This document shows positions 1 through 7,671 of a stretch of DNA of 52,079 bases, piece after piece. A program made the translations under genes and the position numbers. How positions within the stretch are numbered: the stretch's first letter is position 1; the number at the start of each line of letters is the position of its first letter. A model generated the notes under the pieces. The model did no database searches, was not told where the DNA came from, and saw only the letters and a program-made list of their open reading frames with translations. Source of the stretch: Gluconacetobacter aggeris (GTDB lineage: Bacteria > Pseudomonadota > Alphaproteobacteria > Acetobacterales > Acetobacteraceae); contig NZ_JABEQD010000018.1 in the NCBI RefSeq assembly GCF_014174395.1, positions 1 to 52,079 of the forward strand, read 5' to 3'.

Positions 1-162
1 AAACTCGAAAGCTATAAAAACGCATAAATCAAAGAAATATGCCCCACAGCGTCCAAGCAGGCTCAATCAAACCCAGGCTAAACCCAGATAAAACCAACCC
101 CTAACAACCCACTCTCACAGGCCGTCAGAACGCCGCCAACATATCCCTTCCATTCCATTATT

Positions 163-180
163 CTATTGTCAAAGAACAAC
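163..180 (-). promoter_or_regulatory. boxA-like antitermination site of a putative rRNA leader
   Basis: On the minus strand this reads GTTGTTCTTTGACAATAG, close to bacterial rrn boxA (TGCTCTTTAACA in E. coli; TGTTCTTTGACA-type in alphaproteobacteria). It lies downstream of two good minus-strand promoters and points off the left edge. I infer that a 16S rRNA gene follows outside the window; no rRNA sequence is inside it. Confidence 0.6.
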
Positions 181-212
181 TTCTAATCCCATCCGCCCCA
201 GAAGGGCCAAAG

Positions 213-241
213 AAACTAGCAGGTCCAAACCACCAGGTCAA
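213..241 (-). promoter_or_regulatory. Promoter P2 of putative rrn leader
   Basis: Minus-strand -35 TTGACC (236-241) and -10 TAGTTT (213-218) are separated by exactly 17 bases. It is the second of two tandem promoters upstream of the boxA-like site, the arrangement typical of rRNA operons. The -10 is only a moderate match. Confidence 0.45.
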
Positions 242-267
242 GAACCTCAGCCCCGGCGGTGAACAGC

Positions 268-296
268 GATCTACACCCCACCCCTAATACCGTCAA
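268..296 (-). promoter_or_regulatory. Promoter P1 of putative rrn leader
   Basis: Minus-strand -35 TTGACG (291-296) and -10 TAGATC (268-273) are separated by 17 bases. Upstream of the -35 (about 300-330) there are A/T tracts that could act as an UP element. The spacer is G-rich, as in alphaproteobacterial rrn promoters. Confidence 0.6.
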
Positions 297-353
297 CAGC
301 GAAAAATGCGCCCCGTCGTTTTTTTCTGACCCGCCGATCAGAAAATGGCGGTT

Positions 354-1532
354 TCAGGCCGTTCTGCCCCGATCGATCAGCATGTTGGTCACGGCCGCCT
401 TGAATGGCGCGAGAGAATCGGCCGCCCGCAGACCGGCGCGACGCAGGTAACGGAAGGGTGATTCGTCACGCGTATAGAGGGTGGCGATGCCATTGGTGGC
501 GGCGAACAGTGGCGCCGTGGCCAGGCGATGACGGGTAGAGAACCGCCGCAGCACCGCAGCCGCCCCAGGATCGCCATCGCGCACCATCCCGGCCGTGATT
601 TCCTGGGCCAGGATATCCTGGCCCTTGAGGCCCAGATTGAAGCCGTGCGCGGTGATGGGATGCATGCCCACCGCCGCATCGCCGATCAACGCGAAGCGCC
701 GCGCCGTGAAGCGATGCGCATAGACCGCCCGCAGCGGATAGACATGGCGCGTGCTGACCAGCCGCATGGCGCCCAGCCGATTGCCGACCCTGGCCATGAT
801 CTCCTCGTTGAAGCGGTCGCGTTCCATCGTCCGTAGCGCCTCGATCTGGTCCGGCGGCAGGGTCAGGACCAGGGAGGACGCGCCGCCATTGACGGGCAGC
901 AGCGCGACCGTCTGCCCGTCATCGAACCATTGGGTCGCCACATGATGATGGGGCGATTCATGCGCCATGCGGCAGACCAGCATGGATCGATGGAAATCAT
1001 GGATGATCGCGCCGATGCCCTGCAGGCGCCGGATGTCGGAAAACCGGCCATCGGCCGCGATCGCCAGGCGCGACGTCACGTCGCCCCCCTCGGCCAGCAC
1101 GGTCACGCCGTCACCATCGTCCCGCACACGCCGCGTCGCGACGCCCGCGCGCACCACGATACCGGGGCGCGTCACGGCCTCTTCATACAAGGCCTGACGG
1201 ATCATGTGATTGGAGACCAGATACCCCAGGGCTTCGACACCCTGGCCGTTCGTATCGAAGGTCAGCGGATGGTTGTGCCGTCCGGTTTCCACCCTTGCCT
1301 CGCGCAAGGGGGAAATGCCCACCGGGGGGATGCGCGCCCATGCTCCGGCATTCCGCAGCAGCGTGACCGAATGATGGGTCAGGGCGATCTCCCGCCCGTC
1401 GAACGCGGGTTCGGCCAGCGCGGCCTGCGGCGCGCGCTCCAGCACGGTGACGGACAGGCCGGCGCTTTCCAGCGACAGGGCCGTGGCCAGGCCGGCGGGA
1501 CCACCGCCGATGATCGTGACGTCGCTGCGCAT
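354..1532 (-). CDS. ubiM: FAD-dependent ubiquinone-biosynthesis hydroxylase (UbiH/UbiF/UbiM family)
   Basis: A 392-residue flavin monooxygenase predicted to hydroxylate the aromatic ring of a ubiquinone precursor. Seen: an N-terminal Rossmann dinucleotide motif GGGPAG (residues 9-14), the DG-type motif near 161-169, and the second FAD motif GDAAVGMHP (284-292) followed by TAHGFNLGL. That last variant, rather than the GDAAHxxxP...GQG form of UbiH/UbiF, is what I associate with UbiM (5-demethoxyubiquinol hydroxylase). The family assignment is firm; the UbiM subtype is from memory of the motif. The start at 1532 is preceded by GGAAGAG; the reading frame stays open further upstream but that part overlaps the nitroreductase gene. 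It lies 16 bases downstream of the nitroreductase gene, probably as one operon. Its stop is next to the putative rrn promoters. Confidence 0.85.
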   Translation of the reverse strand: MRSDVTIIGGGPAGLATALSLESAGLSVTVLERAPQAALAEPAFDGREIALTHHSVTLLRNAGAWARIPPVGISPLREARVETGRHNHPLTFDTNGQGVEALGYLVSNHMIRQALYEEAVTRPGIVVRAGVATRRVRDDGDGVTVLAEGGDVTSRLAIAADGRFSDIRRLQGIGAIIHDFHRSMLVCRMAHESPHHHVATQWFDDGQTVALLPVNGGASSLVLTLPPDQIEALRTMERDRFNEEIMARVGNRLGAMRLVSTRHVYPLRAVYAHRFTARRFALIGDAAVGMHPITAHGFNLGLKGQDILAQEITAGMVRDGDPGAAAVLRRFSTRHRLATAPLFAATNGIATLYTRDESPFRYLRRAGLRAADSLAPFKAAVTNMLIDRGRTA

Positions 1533-1548
1533 CTCGCTCTTCCGTATT

Positions 1549-2139
1549 CTACTCTTTGTCCGCCCCGAACGTGACCGGCGCGCCGTGCCATTCCGCCACG
1601 TACCCAACCACCGGCCGGCGCGGCGGCACGGCCCGGTTCGGGTCCGGCGTGCCGACGAACAGGAAGCCCGCCAGCCGGTGCGGCGCATCGAACCCCAGCG
1701 CCGAAGCCAGCGCGGGATCAACCGCCATGTCGCCCGTCACCCACACCCCGCCGAAGCCGGTGGCATGCAGGGCATTGAGGATGTTCATCGCCGCCGCCGC
1801 GACCGCCATTTCCTGCTCGATCAGCGGGATCTTGTCCTCGGGGCGCAGATGCATGCCCAGTGCGATGGTCAGCGGCATGGTGGAGAAGCGGGTGCGGCGC
1901 TTCTCGATTTTCGCGGCCGGCACGTCCGGATCGCGCGCCAGCATGCCGGCCACAACCAGTTCGGCCAGCTTGGGCCGGGCCTCGCCACGGATCAGCACAT
2001 AGCGCCACGGCCTCAGGCGGCCATGGTCCGGCGCGCGCATCGCGGTGGAAAGGATATCCTCCAGCACCGATCCTTCGGGCGCGGGTTCGGACAGGGCGTC
2101 GGTCGATGAGCGGGACAGCAGGCTGTCGAGCACGGCCAT
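1549..2139 (-). CDS. Nitroreductase family protein (YdjA-like)
   Basis: A 196-residue FMN-dependent oxidoreductase of the nitroreductase fold, YdjA/RutE-like by length and by the N-terminal APDHGRLRPWRYVLIRG segment, the usual FMN-binding region. A second family region is GFGGVWVTGDMA in the C-terminal half. The substrate cannot be read from sequence. The ATG at 2139 is preceded by AGGAGG at good spacing, which rules out longer in-frame starts. It is the first gene of a two-gene minus-strand unit with the FAD hydroxylase, and is divergent from hisB, sharing a 185-base intergenic region. Confidence 0.85.
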   Translation of the reverse strand: MAVLDSLLSRSSTDALSEPAPEGSVLEDILSTAMRAPDHGRLRPWRYVLIRGEARPKLAELVVAGMLARDPDVPAAKIEKRRTRFSTMPLTIALGMHLRPEDKIPLIEQEMAVAAAAMNILNALHATGFGGVWVTGDMAVDPALASALGFDAPHRLAGFLFVGTPDPNRAVPPRRPVVGYVAEWHGAPVTFGADKE

Positions 2140-2278
2140 AGGGGCCTCCTTGATCTTGGGCCCCGGCAGCGGTCGCGCGGCCCTGGCCGGCACCATGCAG
2201 CAGAAGAAAGGTGAAGCCAATATCCGCCGCCTGCGACCCAGAGGCACGAACAGGGCTGGCAACACTGCGCGCGCCCCA

Positions 2279-2317
2279 TACAGGAGAGTGGCCTAACGCG
2301 GCCCACTCCTGTAGGAG
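2279..2317 (+). promoter_or_regulatory. Hairpin in hisB leader overlapping the ribosome binding site
   Basis: TACAGGAG (2279-2286) pairs perfectly with CTCCTGTA (2306-2313), extended by GGCC pairing near the loop. The right arm abuts the hisB Shine-Dalgarno GGAG (2314-2317), with which its CTCC could pair instead. Two mutually exclusive pairings therefore exist just before the first his gene. Function is inferred. Confidence 0.4.
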
Positions 2318-2324
2318 AACGGGC

Positions 2325-2921
2325 ATGGATACTGCCCGCACAGCCACGATTCATCGCGTCACCAGCGAGACCGACATCACGCTCCGGCTGAACCTGGACG
2401 GCACCGGCCAGTCCCGGATCGCGACCGGAATCGGCTTCTTCGATCATATGCTGACGGCGCTGGCCCGCCATGGCCTGTTCGATCTGGAAATCGAGGCCAA
2501 GGGCGACCTGCATATCGACTTCCATCACACCACCGAGGATACCGGCATCGCGCTGGGCCAGGCCTTTGTCCGCGCGATCGGCGACAAGCGCGGCATCCGC
2601 CGCTTCGGCCATGCGCTGGTGCCGCTGGACGAGGCGCTGAGCGAAGTGGTGGTGGATATCTCCGGCCGCCCCTTCCTGGCCTGGTCGGTGGATTTCACGC
2701 GCGACAAGATCGGCGAGATGGATACCGAGCTGTTCGAAGAGTTCTTCCGCGCCTTCGCCATGAGCGCGCTGCTGACGCTGCATGTCACGCAGAAGGCCGG
2801 GCGGAACTGCCACCATATTGCCGAAGCCTCGTTCAAGGCGGCGGCCCGGGCCCTGCGCATGGCGGCCGAGCCCGACCCGCGCGCGGCCGGGAGCATTCCC
2901 TCGACCAAAGGCGTGCTGTGA
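2325..2921 (+). CDS. hisB: Imidazoleglycerol-phosphate dehydratase HisB
   Basis: A 198-residue monofunctional HisB, catalysing the sixth step of histidine synthesis: Mn-dependent dehydration of imidazole glycerol phosphate to imidazole acetol phosphate. Seen: the metal motif HHTTED (67-72), a second CHHIAEA motif in the C-terminal half, and the pseudo-repeated domain structure of the family; no fused phosphatase domain. The ATG at 2325 has TAGGAG upstream at good spacing; an earlier in-frame ATG at 2211 would add unrelated residues across the leader hairpin. First gene of the his cluster; its stop overlaps the next start (GTGA). Confidence 0.95.
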   Translation: MDTARTATIHRVTSETDITLRLNLDGTGQSRIATGIGFFDHMLTALARHGLFDLEIEAKGDLHIDFHHTTEDTGIALGQAFVRAIGDKRGIRRFGHALVPLDEALSEVVVDISGRPFLAWSVDFTRDKIGEMDTELFEEFFRAFAMSALLTLHVTQKAGRNCHHIAEASFKAAARALRMAAEPDPRAAGSIPSTKGVL

Positions 2922-3304
2922 CGAGCTATTCCACATGGTTCCGGACTGACGACCGGCTTCCGCCCATCCTGGTGGCCGAGCGCCTGTCCTGGCGGGTGCT
3001 GCTGCTGGGCTGGCTGGGGCTGGTGATTCAGGGAAGCTGGATCGCCGGGCTGCTGGCCGGCACCACCAGCCTGCTGCTGCTGGACGCGGTGCGGGCGGCG
3101 CATCTGCCGCTGCTGCCGTTCTGGGCCGGGCTGCATCTGCTGCTGGGCCTGTGCGCCGCCGATATCAGAGAGTGGGAATTGCGGCTGAACGGCCTGGCCG
3201 CCGGTCCGGTGATCGTGGCGCAGGGGCGCGAGGCCGCGCTGCTGCGCCTGCTGGAGCGCAACCCCACGCTCGCGCGCACCCGTGGCAACCCGGCGGAGGT
3301 ATGA
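2918..3304 (+). CDS. Small membrane protein, DUF2628-like, in his operon
   Basis: A 128-residue protein starting with GTG, overlapping the hisB stop by four bases. Two or three hydrophobic segments are visible (about 26-45, 47-60 and 66-82), followed by a hydrophilic C-terminal third containing [10 protein letters not shown]. The family name is recalled from similar genes between hisB and hisH in other Rhodospirillales and is not proven here. No enzymatic motif is seen. It is translationally coupled on both sides, which argues for a real gene, but a role in histidine synthesis is not implied. Confidence 0.8.
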   Translation: MTSYSTWFRTDDRLPPILVAERLSWRVLLLGWLGLVIQGSWIAGLLAGTTSLLLLDAVRAAHLPLLPFWAGLHLLLGLCAADIREWELRLNGLAAGPVIVAQGREAALLRLLERNPTLARTRGNPAEV

Positions 3305-3306
3305 AT

Positions 3307-3978
3307 ATGACATCCGCGACGCAATCCATCGTCGTCATCGATTATAATGGCGGCAACCTGGCCTCGGCCGCGCGGGCATTGGCGCGGGCGGCGGCGGATA
3401 GCGCCATCGACGCCGAGGTGACGATTTCGGCCGATCCACAGACGGTACGCGGGGCGGACCGGATCGTACTGCCCGGACAGGGCGCCTTCGCCGACTGTGC
3501 CGCCGGGCTGGATGCCGTGCCGGGGCTGCGCGCGGCCATTATCGACGCGACGGATGCGGGGACGCCGTTCCTGGGTATCTGCGTTGGCATGCAATTGATG
3601 GCCGAACGCGGGTTGGAACATGCCATCACCCCCGGTTTCGGCTGGATCGCGGGCGAGATCGCGCCGATGGACGCGCCGGGCCTGCGCCTGCCGCAGATGG
3701 GGTGGAACCGGCTGGATTTCACACCGGGCGCGCATCCGCTGACCGACGGGCTGGACGAAGACGCCCACGGCTATTTCGTCCATTCCTATGCGCTGCGCCA
3801 CGGCACAGCGGGCGAACGGGTGGCGACCACCGACTATGGCGGGGCGGTGCCGGCGATCGTGGCCCGCGGCAACCGGGCCGGCACGCAGTTCCATGTCGAG
3901 AAGAGCCAGACGGTCGGCCTGCGAATCCTGTCGAATTTCCTGCGCTGGACCCCGGCCCGCGAAGGAGACCGCGCATGA
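3307..3978 (+). CDS. hisH: Imidazole glycerol phosphate synthase, glutaminase subunit HisH
   Basis: A 223-residue class I glutamine amidotransferase that supplies ammonia to HisF. Catalytic triad: Cys92 in GICVGMQ, His196 and Glu198 in FHVEKSQ. The oxyanion-strand region LPGQGAF (55-61) is present. Two ATGs compete: 3301 lies one base after GGAGG (3295-3299), while 3307 is seven bases after it, so 3307 is preferred. The upstream gene ends inside this region (TGA 3302-3304). The C-terminus overlaps the next start (ATGA at 3975). Confidence 0.95.
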   Translation: MTSATQSIVVIDYNGGNLASAARALARAAADSAIDAEVTISADPQTVRGADRIVLPGQGAFADCAAGLDAVPGLRAAIIDATDAGTPFLGICVGMQLMAERGLEHAITPGFGWIAGEIAPMDAPGLRLPQMGWNRLDFTPGAHPLTDGLDEDAHGYFVHSYALRHGTAGERVATTDYGGAVPAIVARGNRAGTQFHVEKSQTVGLRILSNFLRWTPAREGDRA

Positions 3979-5330
3979 GCGGCATCGGCAGCACCACCCG
4001 GGACCAGCCGCGTGCCGAGCGTGTCCAGTCGCTGACGGAAGACGATCTTCAGGCGCTATGCGAGGCGACCGACGCCGCGATCCTGGATGGCGGCGGGTTC
4101 GGCTGGCTGAACGTGCCTGGCCGCCAGGCGATGGAACGCTATTTCCGCGGCCTGCTGATGGTGCCGGAGCGCATGCTGTTCGTCGCGCGGCTGGACGGCA
4201 TCATCGTCGGCGCCGCCCAACTGGTCCGCCCGCCGCGCAACAACGAAGCGCAGGCGATGAGCGCCACGCTGATGCATCTCTATGTCGCGCCTTACGCCAG
4301 GGGGCGCGGCCTGGGCCGGCTGCTGCTGCTGGAGGCCGAACAATGCGCGCGGGCCATGGGCTACCAGATCCTGAACCTGGATGTGCGCGAGACCCAGGAG
4401 GCCGCGATCCGGCTGTTCCGCACGTTCGGCTTCTATCAATGGGGCACCCATCCCAGCTATGCCCGCGCCGACGGGCGGACGATGCGTGGCCTGTTCTTCA
4501 CCAAGCGCCTGCAGGAGAATGAGCGGGTCGTGCCCGCCCACCCCCAAGCGTCTTCCGTTCCCATTCCCGCCACAGGACCTGCCAGCGTGACCGGCCACAG
4601 CCTGACCCTCTACCCCGCCATCGACCTCAAGGACGGCGCCTGCGTGCGCCTGCGCCGGGGCGAGATGGATGATGCCACGGTCTATTCCGACGATCCCGGC
4701 GCGCAGGCCCGGGCCTGGATCGCGGCGGGCTGCGGCTGGCTGCATGTGGTCGACCTGAACGGCGCCTTTGCCGGCAAGTCGGCCAACAGCGCGGCGATCG
4801 AAGCCATCATCGCCAACGCCACCGTGCCGGTGCAGTTGGGCGGCGGCTTGCGCGACCTGGGCAGCATCGAACGCTGGCTGGTCGCCGGGATCACCCGCGT
4901 GATCCTGGGCAGTGTCGCGGTGAAGAATCCCGAACTGGTCCGTGCCGCCTGCCGCGCCTTCCCCGGCCGGATCGTCGCCGGTATCGACGCGCGCTCGGGA
5001 CAGGTGGCGACCGAAGGCTGGGCCGAGACCTCGGACATGAAAGCCATCGATCTGGGCCGCCGGATGGAGGATGTGGGCGTCGCCGCGATCATCTTCACCG
5101 AGATCAGCCGCGACGGCATGCTGACGGGCATCGACATTCCCCAGACCGCCGAACTGGCGAACAGCCTGTCGATCCCGGTCATCGCCAGCGGCGGCGTCGG
5201 CAATATCGAGCATCTGCGCACGCTTCGGGCCGCCACGGTCACCGCGCCGGGGATCGAGGGCGTGATCGTCGGCCGTGCGCTGTATGACGGCCGGGTGGAC
5301 CCGGCCGACGCACTGCGGATTCTGTCCTGA
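3975..5330 (+). CDS. GNAT N-acetyltransferase reading in frame into HisA (possible fusion, 451 aa)
   Basis: From ATG 3975 the frame is open without a stop to 5330. Residues 1-182 form a GNAT domain: acetyl-CoA motif [15 protein letters not shown] (104-118), then [15 protein letters not shown] and the terminal GFYQWG. Residues about 183-204 are a Pro/Ala-rich linker, and residues 205-451 are a full-length HisA. Either a bifunctional GNAT-HisA protein is made, or HisA is also started internally at GTG 4587. The acetyl acceptor is unknown. Upstream, GAAGGAG (3961-3967) is placed about eight bases before 3975. What I see is the absence of any stop; a sequencing or assembly frameshift near 4510-4590 is the alternative explanation. 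Confidence 0.65.
   Translation: MSGIGSTTRDQPRAERVQSLTEDDLQALCEATDAAILDGGGFGWLNVPGRQAMERYFRGLLMVPERMLFVARLDGIIVGAAQLVRPPRNNEAQAMSATLMHLYVAPYARGRGLGRLLLLEAEQCARAMGYQILNLDVRETQEAAIRLFRTFGFYQWGTHPSYARADGRTMRGLFFTKRLQENERVVPAHPQASSVPIPATGPASVTGHSLTLYPAIDLKDGACVRLRRGEMDDATVYSDDPGAQARAWIAAGCGWLHVVDLNGAFAGKSANSAAIEAIIANATVPVQLGGGLRDLGSIERWLVAGITRVILGSVAVKNPELVRAACRAFPGRIVAGIDARSGQVATEGWAETSDMKAIDLGRRMEDVGVAAIIFTEISRDGMLTGIDIPQTAELANSLSIPVIASGGVGNIEHLRTLRAATVTAPGIEGVIVGRALYDGRVDPADALRILS
4587..5330 (+). CDS. hisA: Phosphoribosylformimino-AICAR-phosphate isomerase HisA (domain or internal start)
   Basis: A 247-residue (beta/alpha)8 barrel isomerising ProFAR to PRFAR, the substrate of HisF-HisH. Seen: [10 protein letters not shown] with the N-terminal catalytic Asp, the phosphate-binding GGGLRD and ASGGVGN loops, and the VAGIDARSG strand with the second acidic residue. 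If independently translated, GTG 4587 gives the usual HisA length; the best Shine-Dalgarno nearby is a weak AGGA about ten bases upstream. Otherwise it is the C-terminal domain of the GNAT fusion. The stop overlaps the hisF ATG by one base. Confidence 0.85.
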   Translation: MTGHSLTLYPAIDLKDGACVRLRRGEMDDATVYSDDPGAQARAWIAAGCGWLHVVDLNGAFAGKSANSAAIEAIIANATVPVQLGGGLRDLGSIERWLVAGITRVILGSVAVKNPELVRAACRAFPGRIVAGIDARSGQVATEGWAETSDMKAIDLGRRMEDVGVAAIIFTEISRDGMLTGIDIPQTAELANSLSIPVIASGGVGNIEHLRTLRAATVTAPGIEGVIVGRALYDGRVDPADALRILS

Positions 5331-6103
5331 TGCTGAAGCTGCGGGTCATCCCCTGCCTGGACGTGAAGAACGGACGGGTGGTGAAGGGGGTCAACTTCGT
5401 CTCGCTGCGCGACGCCGGCGACCCGGTGGAGCAGGCGGCGGTCTATGACGCCGCCGGCGCCGACGAACTGACCTTCCTGGACATCACCGCCAGCCACGAG
5501 AACCGCGACACGATCCTGGACGTGGTCAACCGCACCGCCGAGAAGATCTTCCTGCCCCTGACCGTGGGCGGCGGCGTGCGCACGACCGACGACATGCGCC
5601 GCCTGCTGCTGGCCGGGGCCGACAAATGCGCGATGAACTCCGCCGCCGTCAGCCGTCCCGAACTGGTCAACGAGGCCGCGCGGAAATTCGGCAGCCAGTG
5701 CGTGGTGGTAGGCGTCGATGCCCGGTCGGACGGGCATGGGTCATGGGAAGTGTACACCCATGGCGGCCGAACCCCCACCGGCCGCAACGCCATCGACTGG
5801 TGCCGGGAAGTGACCGAACGCGGCGCCGGCGAGATCCTGCTGACCAGCATGGACCGCGACGGTACCCGCAGCGGCTTCGACCTGGACCTGCTGCGCGCGG
5901 CCTGCGGCGCGGTGCGGGTGCCGGTCGTGGCCTCGGGCGGCGTCGGCACGCTGGAGCATTTCGTCGAGGGCGCGCGTGCCGGGGCCACCGGCCTGCTGGC
6001 CGCCAGCGTGTTCCATTTCGGCCAGTTCACCATCCCGCAGGTCAAGCAGGCCCTGGCGGAAGCCGGCCTGCCGGTCCGCCGCACGCCGGCTGCCAGATCC
6101 TGA
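5330..6103 (+). CDS. hisF: Imidazole glycerol phosphate synthase, cyclase subunit HisF
   Basis: A 257-residue (beta/alpha)8 barrel that, with ammonia from HisH, converts PRFAR to imidazole glycerol phosphate and AICAR. Catalytic Asp11 (IPCLDVKNG) and Asp130 (VVGVDARSD) are present, as are the phosphate loops TVGGGVRT and ASGGVGT. The ATG shares its A with the TGA of hisA (TGATG), so translation is coupled. It is homologous to the preceding HisA, as expected for this ancient duplication. The C-terminus is ordinary. Confidence 0.96.
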   Translation: MLKLRVIPCLDVKNGRVVKGVNFVSLRDAGDPVEQAAVYDAAGADELTFLDITASHENRDTILDVVNRTAEKIFLPLTVGGGVRTTDDMRRLLLAGADKCAMNSAAVSRPELVNEAARKFGSQCVVVGVDARSDGHGSWEVYTHGGRTPTGRNAIDWCREVTERGAGEILLTSMDRDGTRSGFDLDLLRAACGAVRVPVVASGGVGTLEHFVEGARAGATGLLAASVFHFGQFTIPQVKQALAEAGLPVRRTPAARS

Positions 6104-6131
6104 ACGGCGCGAATACCCAAGCGAGGGCCTG

Positions 6132-6614
6132 ATGCCAAAAATCCCGAAGACCACGCGCAAGAACGACGACGCCAAGGCCGCCGGCAAGAAGGGCGTCACC
6201 AAGAAGACGGCCCGGAAAAAGGCCGCCCCCGCTGCCGCCATCGTGAAGGCGGCCCCTGCCCTGCCCGCCGAACCGACGGCGACGGCGGAAATCCTGGACC
6301 GGCTGTTCAATGTCGTCGTCTCGCGCAAGGGCACCGACCCGGCAGTCAGCCATTCCGCACGGCTGCTGTCGCGCGGCCGGCGCAAGATCGCGCAGAAATT
6401 CGGCGAGGAAGCGGTCGAGTGCCTGATCGAGGCCGTGGCCGGCAATACCGAGGAACTGGTCGGCGAAAGTGCCGACGTGCTGTACCACCTGATCGTCATG
6501 TGGGTTGATGCCGGCATCCATCCGTCGGATGTATGGGCCGAACTGACGCGCCGCGAGGGCACCAGCGGCATTGCCGAAAAGGCCGCCCGCCCCCGCGACC
6601 CGTTGGCGGTCTGA
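6132..6614 (+). CDS. hisE: Phosphoribosyl-ATP pyrophosphatase HisE with Lys/Ala-rich N-terminal tail
   Basis: A 160-residue protein. Residues about 52-150 are a HisE domain (alpha-helical MazG-like fold) that hydrolyses phosphoribosyl-ATP in the second step of histidine synthesis; [12 protein letters not shown] (85-96) and ESADVLYHL (112-120) hold the acidic metal ligands. Residues 1-45 are a Lys/Ala/Pro-rich tail ([15 protein letters not shown]) not part of the usual HisE of about 100 residues. The ATG at 6132 follows GAGGG; no internal start has a better site. 28 bases separate it from hisF. No hisI is in the window. Confidence 0.93.
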   Translation: MPKIPKTTRKNDDAKAAGKKGVTKKTARKKAAPAAAIVKAAPALPAEPTATAEILDRLFNVVVSRKGTDPAVSHSARLLSRGRRKIAQKFGEEAVECLIEAVAGNTEELVGESADVLYHLIVMWVDAGIHPSDVWAELTRREGTSGIAEKAARPRDPLAV

Positions 6615-6631
6615 AACAAGGAGGCATGTCC

Positions 6632-7012
6632 ATGGCCATTTCCGGACGGGGTCCGTACGACCCGCAGAACGTCTTCGCCAAGATCCTGCGCGGGGAAATC
6701 CCCTGCCGCAAGGTCTATGAAAACGAATACGCGCTGGCGTTCCACGACATCGCGCCGCAGGCACCGGTCCATGTATTGGTGATCCCCAAAGGGCCGTACG
6801 TCTCCTTCGCCGATTTCAGCCAGACGGCCGACGAGGCCGAAATCGCGGGCTTTACCCGCGCGGTCGGCCATGTGGCGGCGTCGCTGGGGCTGGAAGACCA
6901 CGGATACCGCCTGCTGGCGAATATGGGCGCGGCGGCCGGGCAGGAAGTGCCGCATTTCCATGTGCATCTGTTCGGGGGTGCCGCCCTGGGGCCCATGCTG
7001 CATCGGTCCTGA
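6632..7012 (+). CDS. HIT family nucleotide hydrolase
   Basis: A 126-residue histidine-triad protein with HFHVH at 108-112 (His-x-His-x-His motif) followed by LFGG, typical of the Hint branch that hydrolyses purine nucleoside phosphoramidates such as AMP-NH2 derivatives. ATG 6626 lies one base after AAGGAGG and ATG 6632 seven bases after it, so 6632 is preferred. It is the last gene of the his cluster, an association common in alphaproteobacteria; its specific substrate is unknown. A double hairpin follows 15 bases after the stop. Confidence 0.93.
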   Translation: MAISGRGPYDPQNVFAKILRGEIPCRKVYENEYALAFHDIAPQAPVHVLVIPKGPYVSFADFSQTADEAEIAGFTRAVGHVAASLGLEDHGYRLLANMGAAAGQEVPHFHVHLFGGAALGPMLHRS

Positions 7013-7026
7013 GCGGGCGCTTCCTG

Positions 7027-7073
7027 TCGGGGCTCTGCCCCGACGCCCCGGCAGGAGGCTTGCCTCCTGCACC
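7027..7073 (+). repeat. Bipartite hairpin repeat, copy 1 (likely terminator of his operon)
   Basis: Two adjacent hairpins: TCGGGGC/GCCCCGA (7027-7033 / 7037-7043) and GCAGGAGG/CCTCCTGC (7051-7058 / 7063-7070). The same two-hairpin design with the core GGGCTCTGCCC recurs at 9362-9410 (opposite strand) and 28427-28472. No T tract follows, so termination here would not be of the classic type. Confidence 0.7.
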
Positions 7074-7154
7074 TCGATTCAGGACAGGGTTGGTGCCCGT
7101 CGGGATAGCGGATAAAGTATGTCAAAATATTGCCGCAAACGGGAGCGAACGGGA

Positions 7155-7640
7155 ATGATCGTGTGGAACCGCGCGCCGGTGCGTGCCCTTGCCGTCCTGA
7201 CCATGCTGGCCTGCCTGCCATCCTGCGAAACGACGGCCCAGAGGATCGCGCAGAAGGAAGACCATCTCGCCGCGGCCGGCTTTGCCCTGAGACCCGCCAC
7301 GTCACAGCAGCAGCAGGCGATGCTGAACCGCCTCCCGCCCCATCATTTCGTCCGCAGGACGCATGGGAACAGCGTCTTCTACGTCTATGCCGACCCGACC
7401 GTCTGTGATTGCCTGTATGTCGGCGACCAGGCCGCCTACGATAATTACCAGAGCTACCGCCAGCAGAAGATGCTGGCCGACGAGCAGCAGATGACGGCCG
7501 GGGAATACCGGGACGCCACATGGAACTGGAACGCCTGGGGCCCGATGACCGGCCCCGGCTGGGGCGGATGGAACCCGTCCTGGAACCCCGCCTGGGGCAA
7601 CTGGGACCCGGGCATGGGACAGTATAACGCCGGCTGGTGA
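7155..7640 (+). CDS. Predicted lipoprotein with Trp/Gly/Pro-rich C-terminus
   Basis: A 161-residue protein of unknown function. The N-terminus MIVWNRAPVRALAVL with lipobox LPSC (Cys at 24) predicts a lipid-anchored envelope protein. The middle contains a Gln-rich stretch and a CDCLYVGD segment with two close cysteines; a linker rich in Gln/Tyr follows. The last 40 residues are dominated by W, N, G and P (WNWNAWGP, GWGGWNPSWNPAWGNW), a low-complexity tail. The ATG at 7155 is preceded by a purine-rich GGGAG/GGGA; an in-frame ATG at 7119 lacks a ribosome site and would spoil the signal peptide. Convergent with the M81 gene. No family recognised. Confidence 0.8.
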   Translation: MIVWNRAPVRALAVLTMLACLPSCETTAQRIAQKEDHLAAAGFALRPATSQQQQAMLNRLPPHHFVRRTHGNSVFYVYADPTVCDCLYVGDQAAYDNYQSYRQQKMLADEQQMTAGEYRDATWNWNAWGPMTGPGWGGWNPSWNPAWGNWDPGMGQYNAGW

Positions 7641-7671
7641 GTCGGGTTATTCAGCGACGCATGGACACCCC

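Noticed and set aside
259-450. Short plus-strand ORF at the left edge
   Set aside because: Lies across the minus-strand promoters and the end of the FAD hydroxylase gene; no ribosome site or domain.
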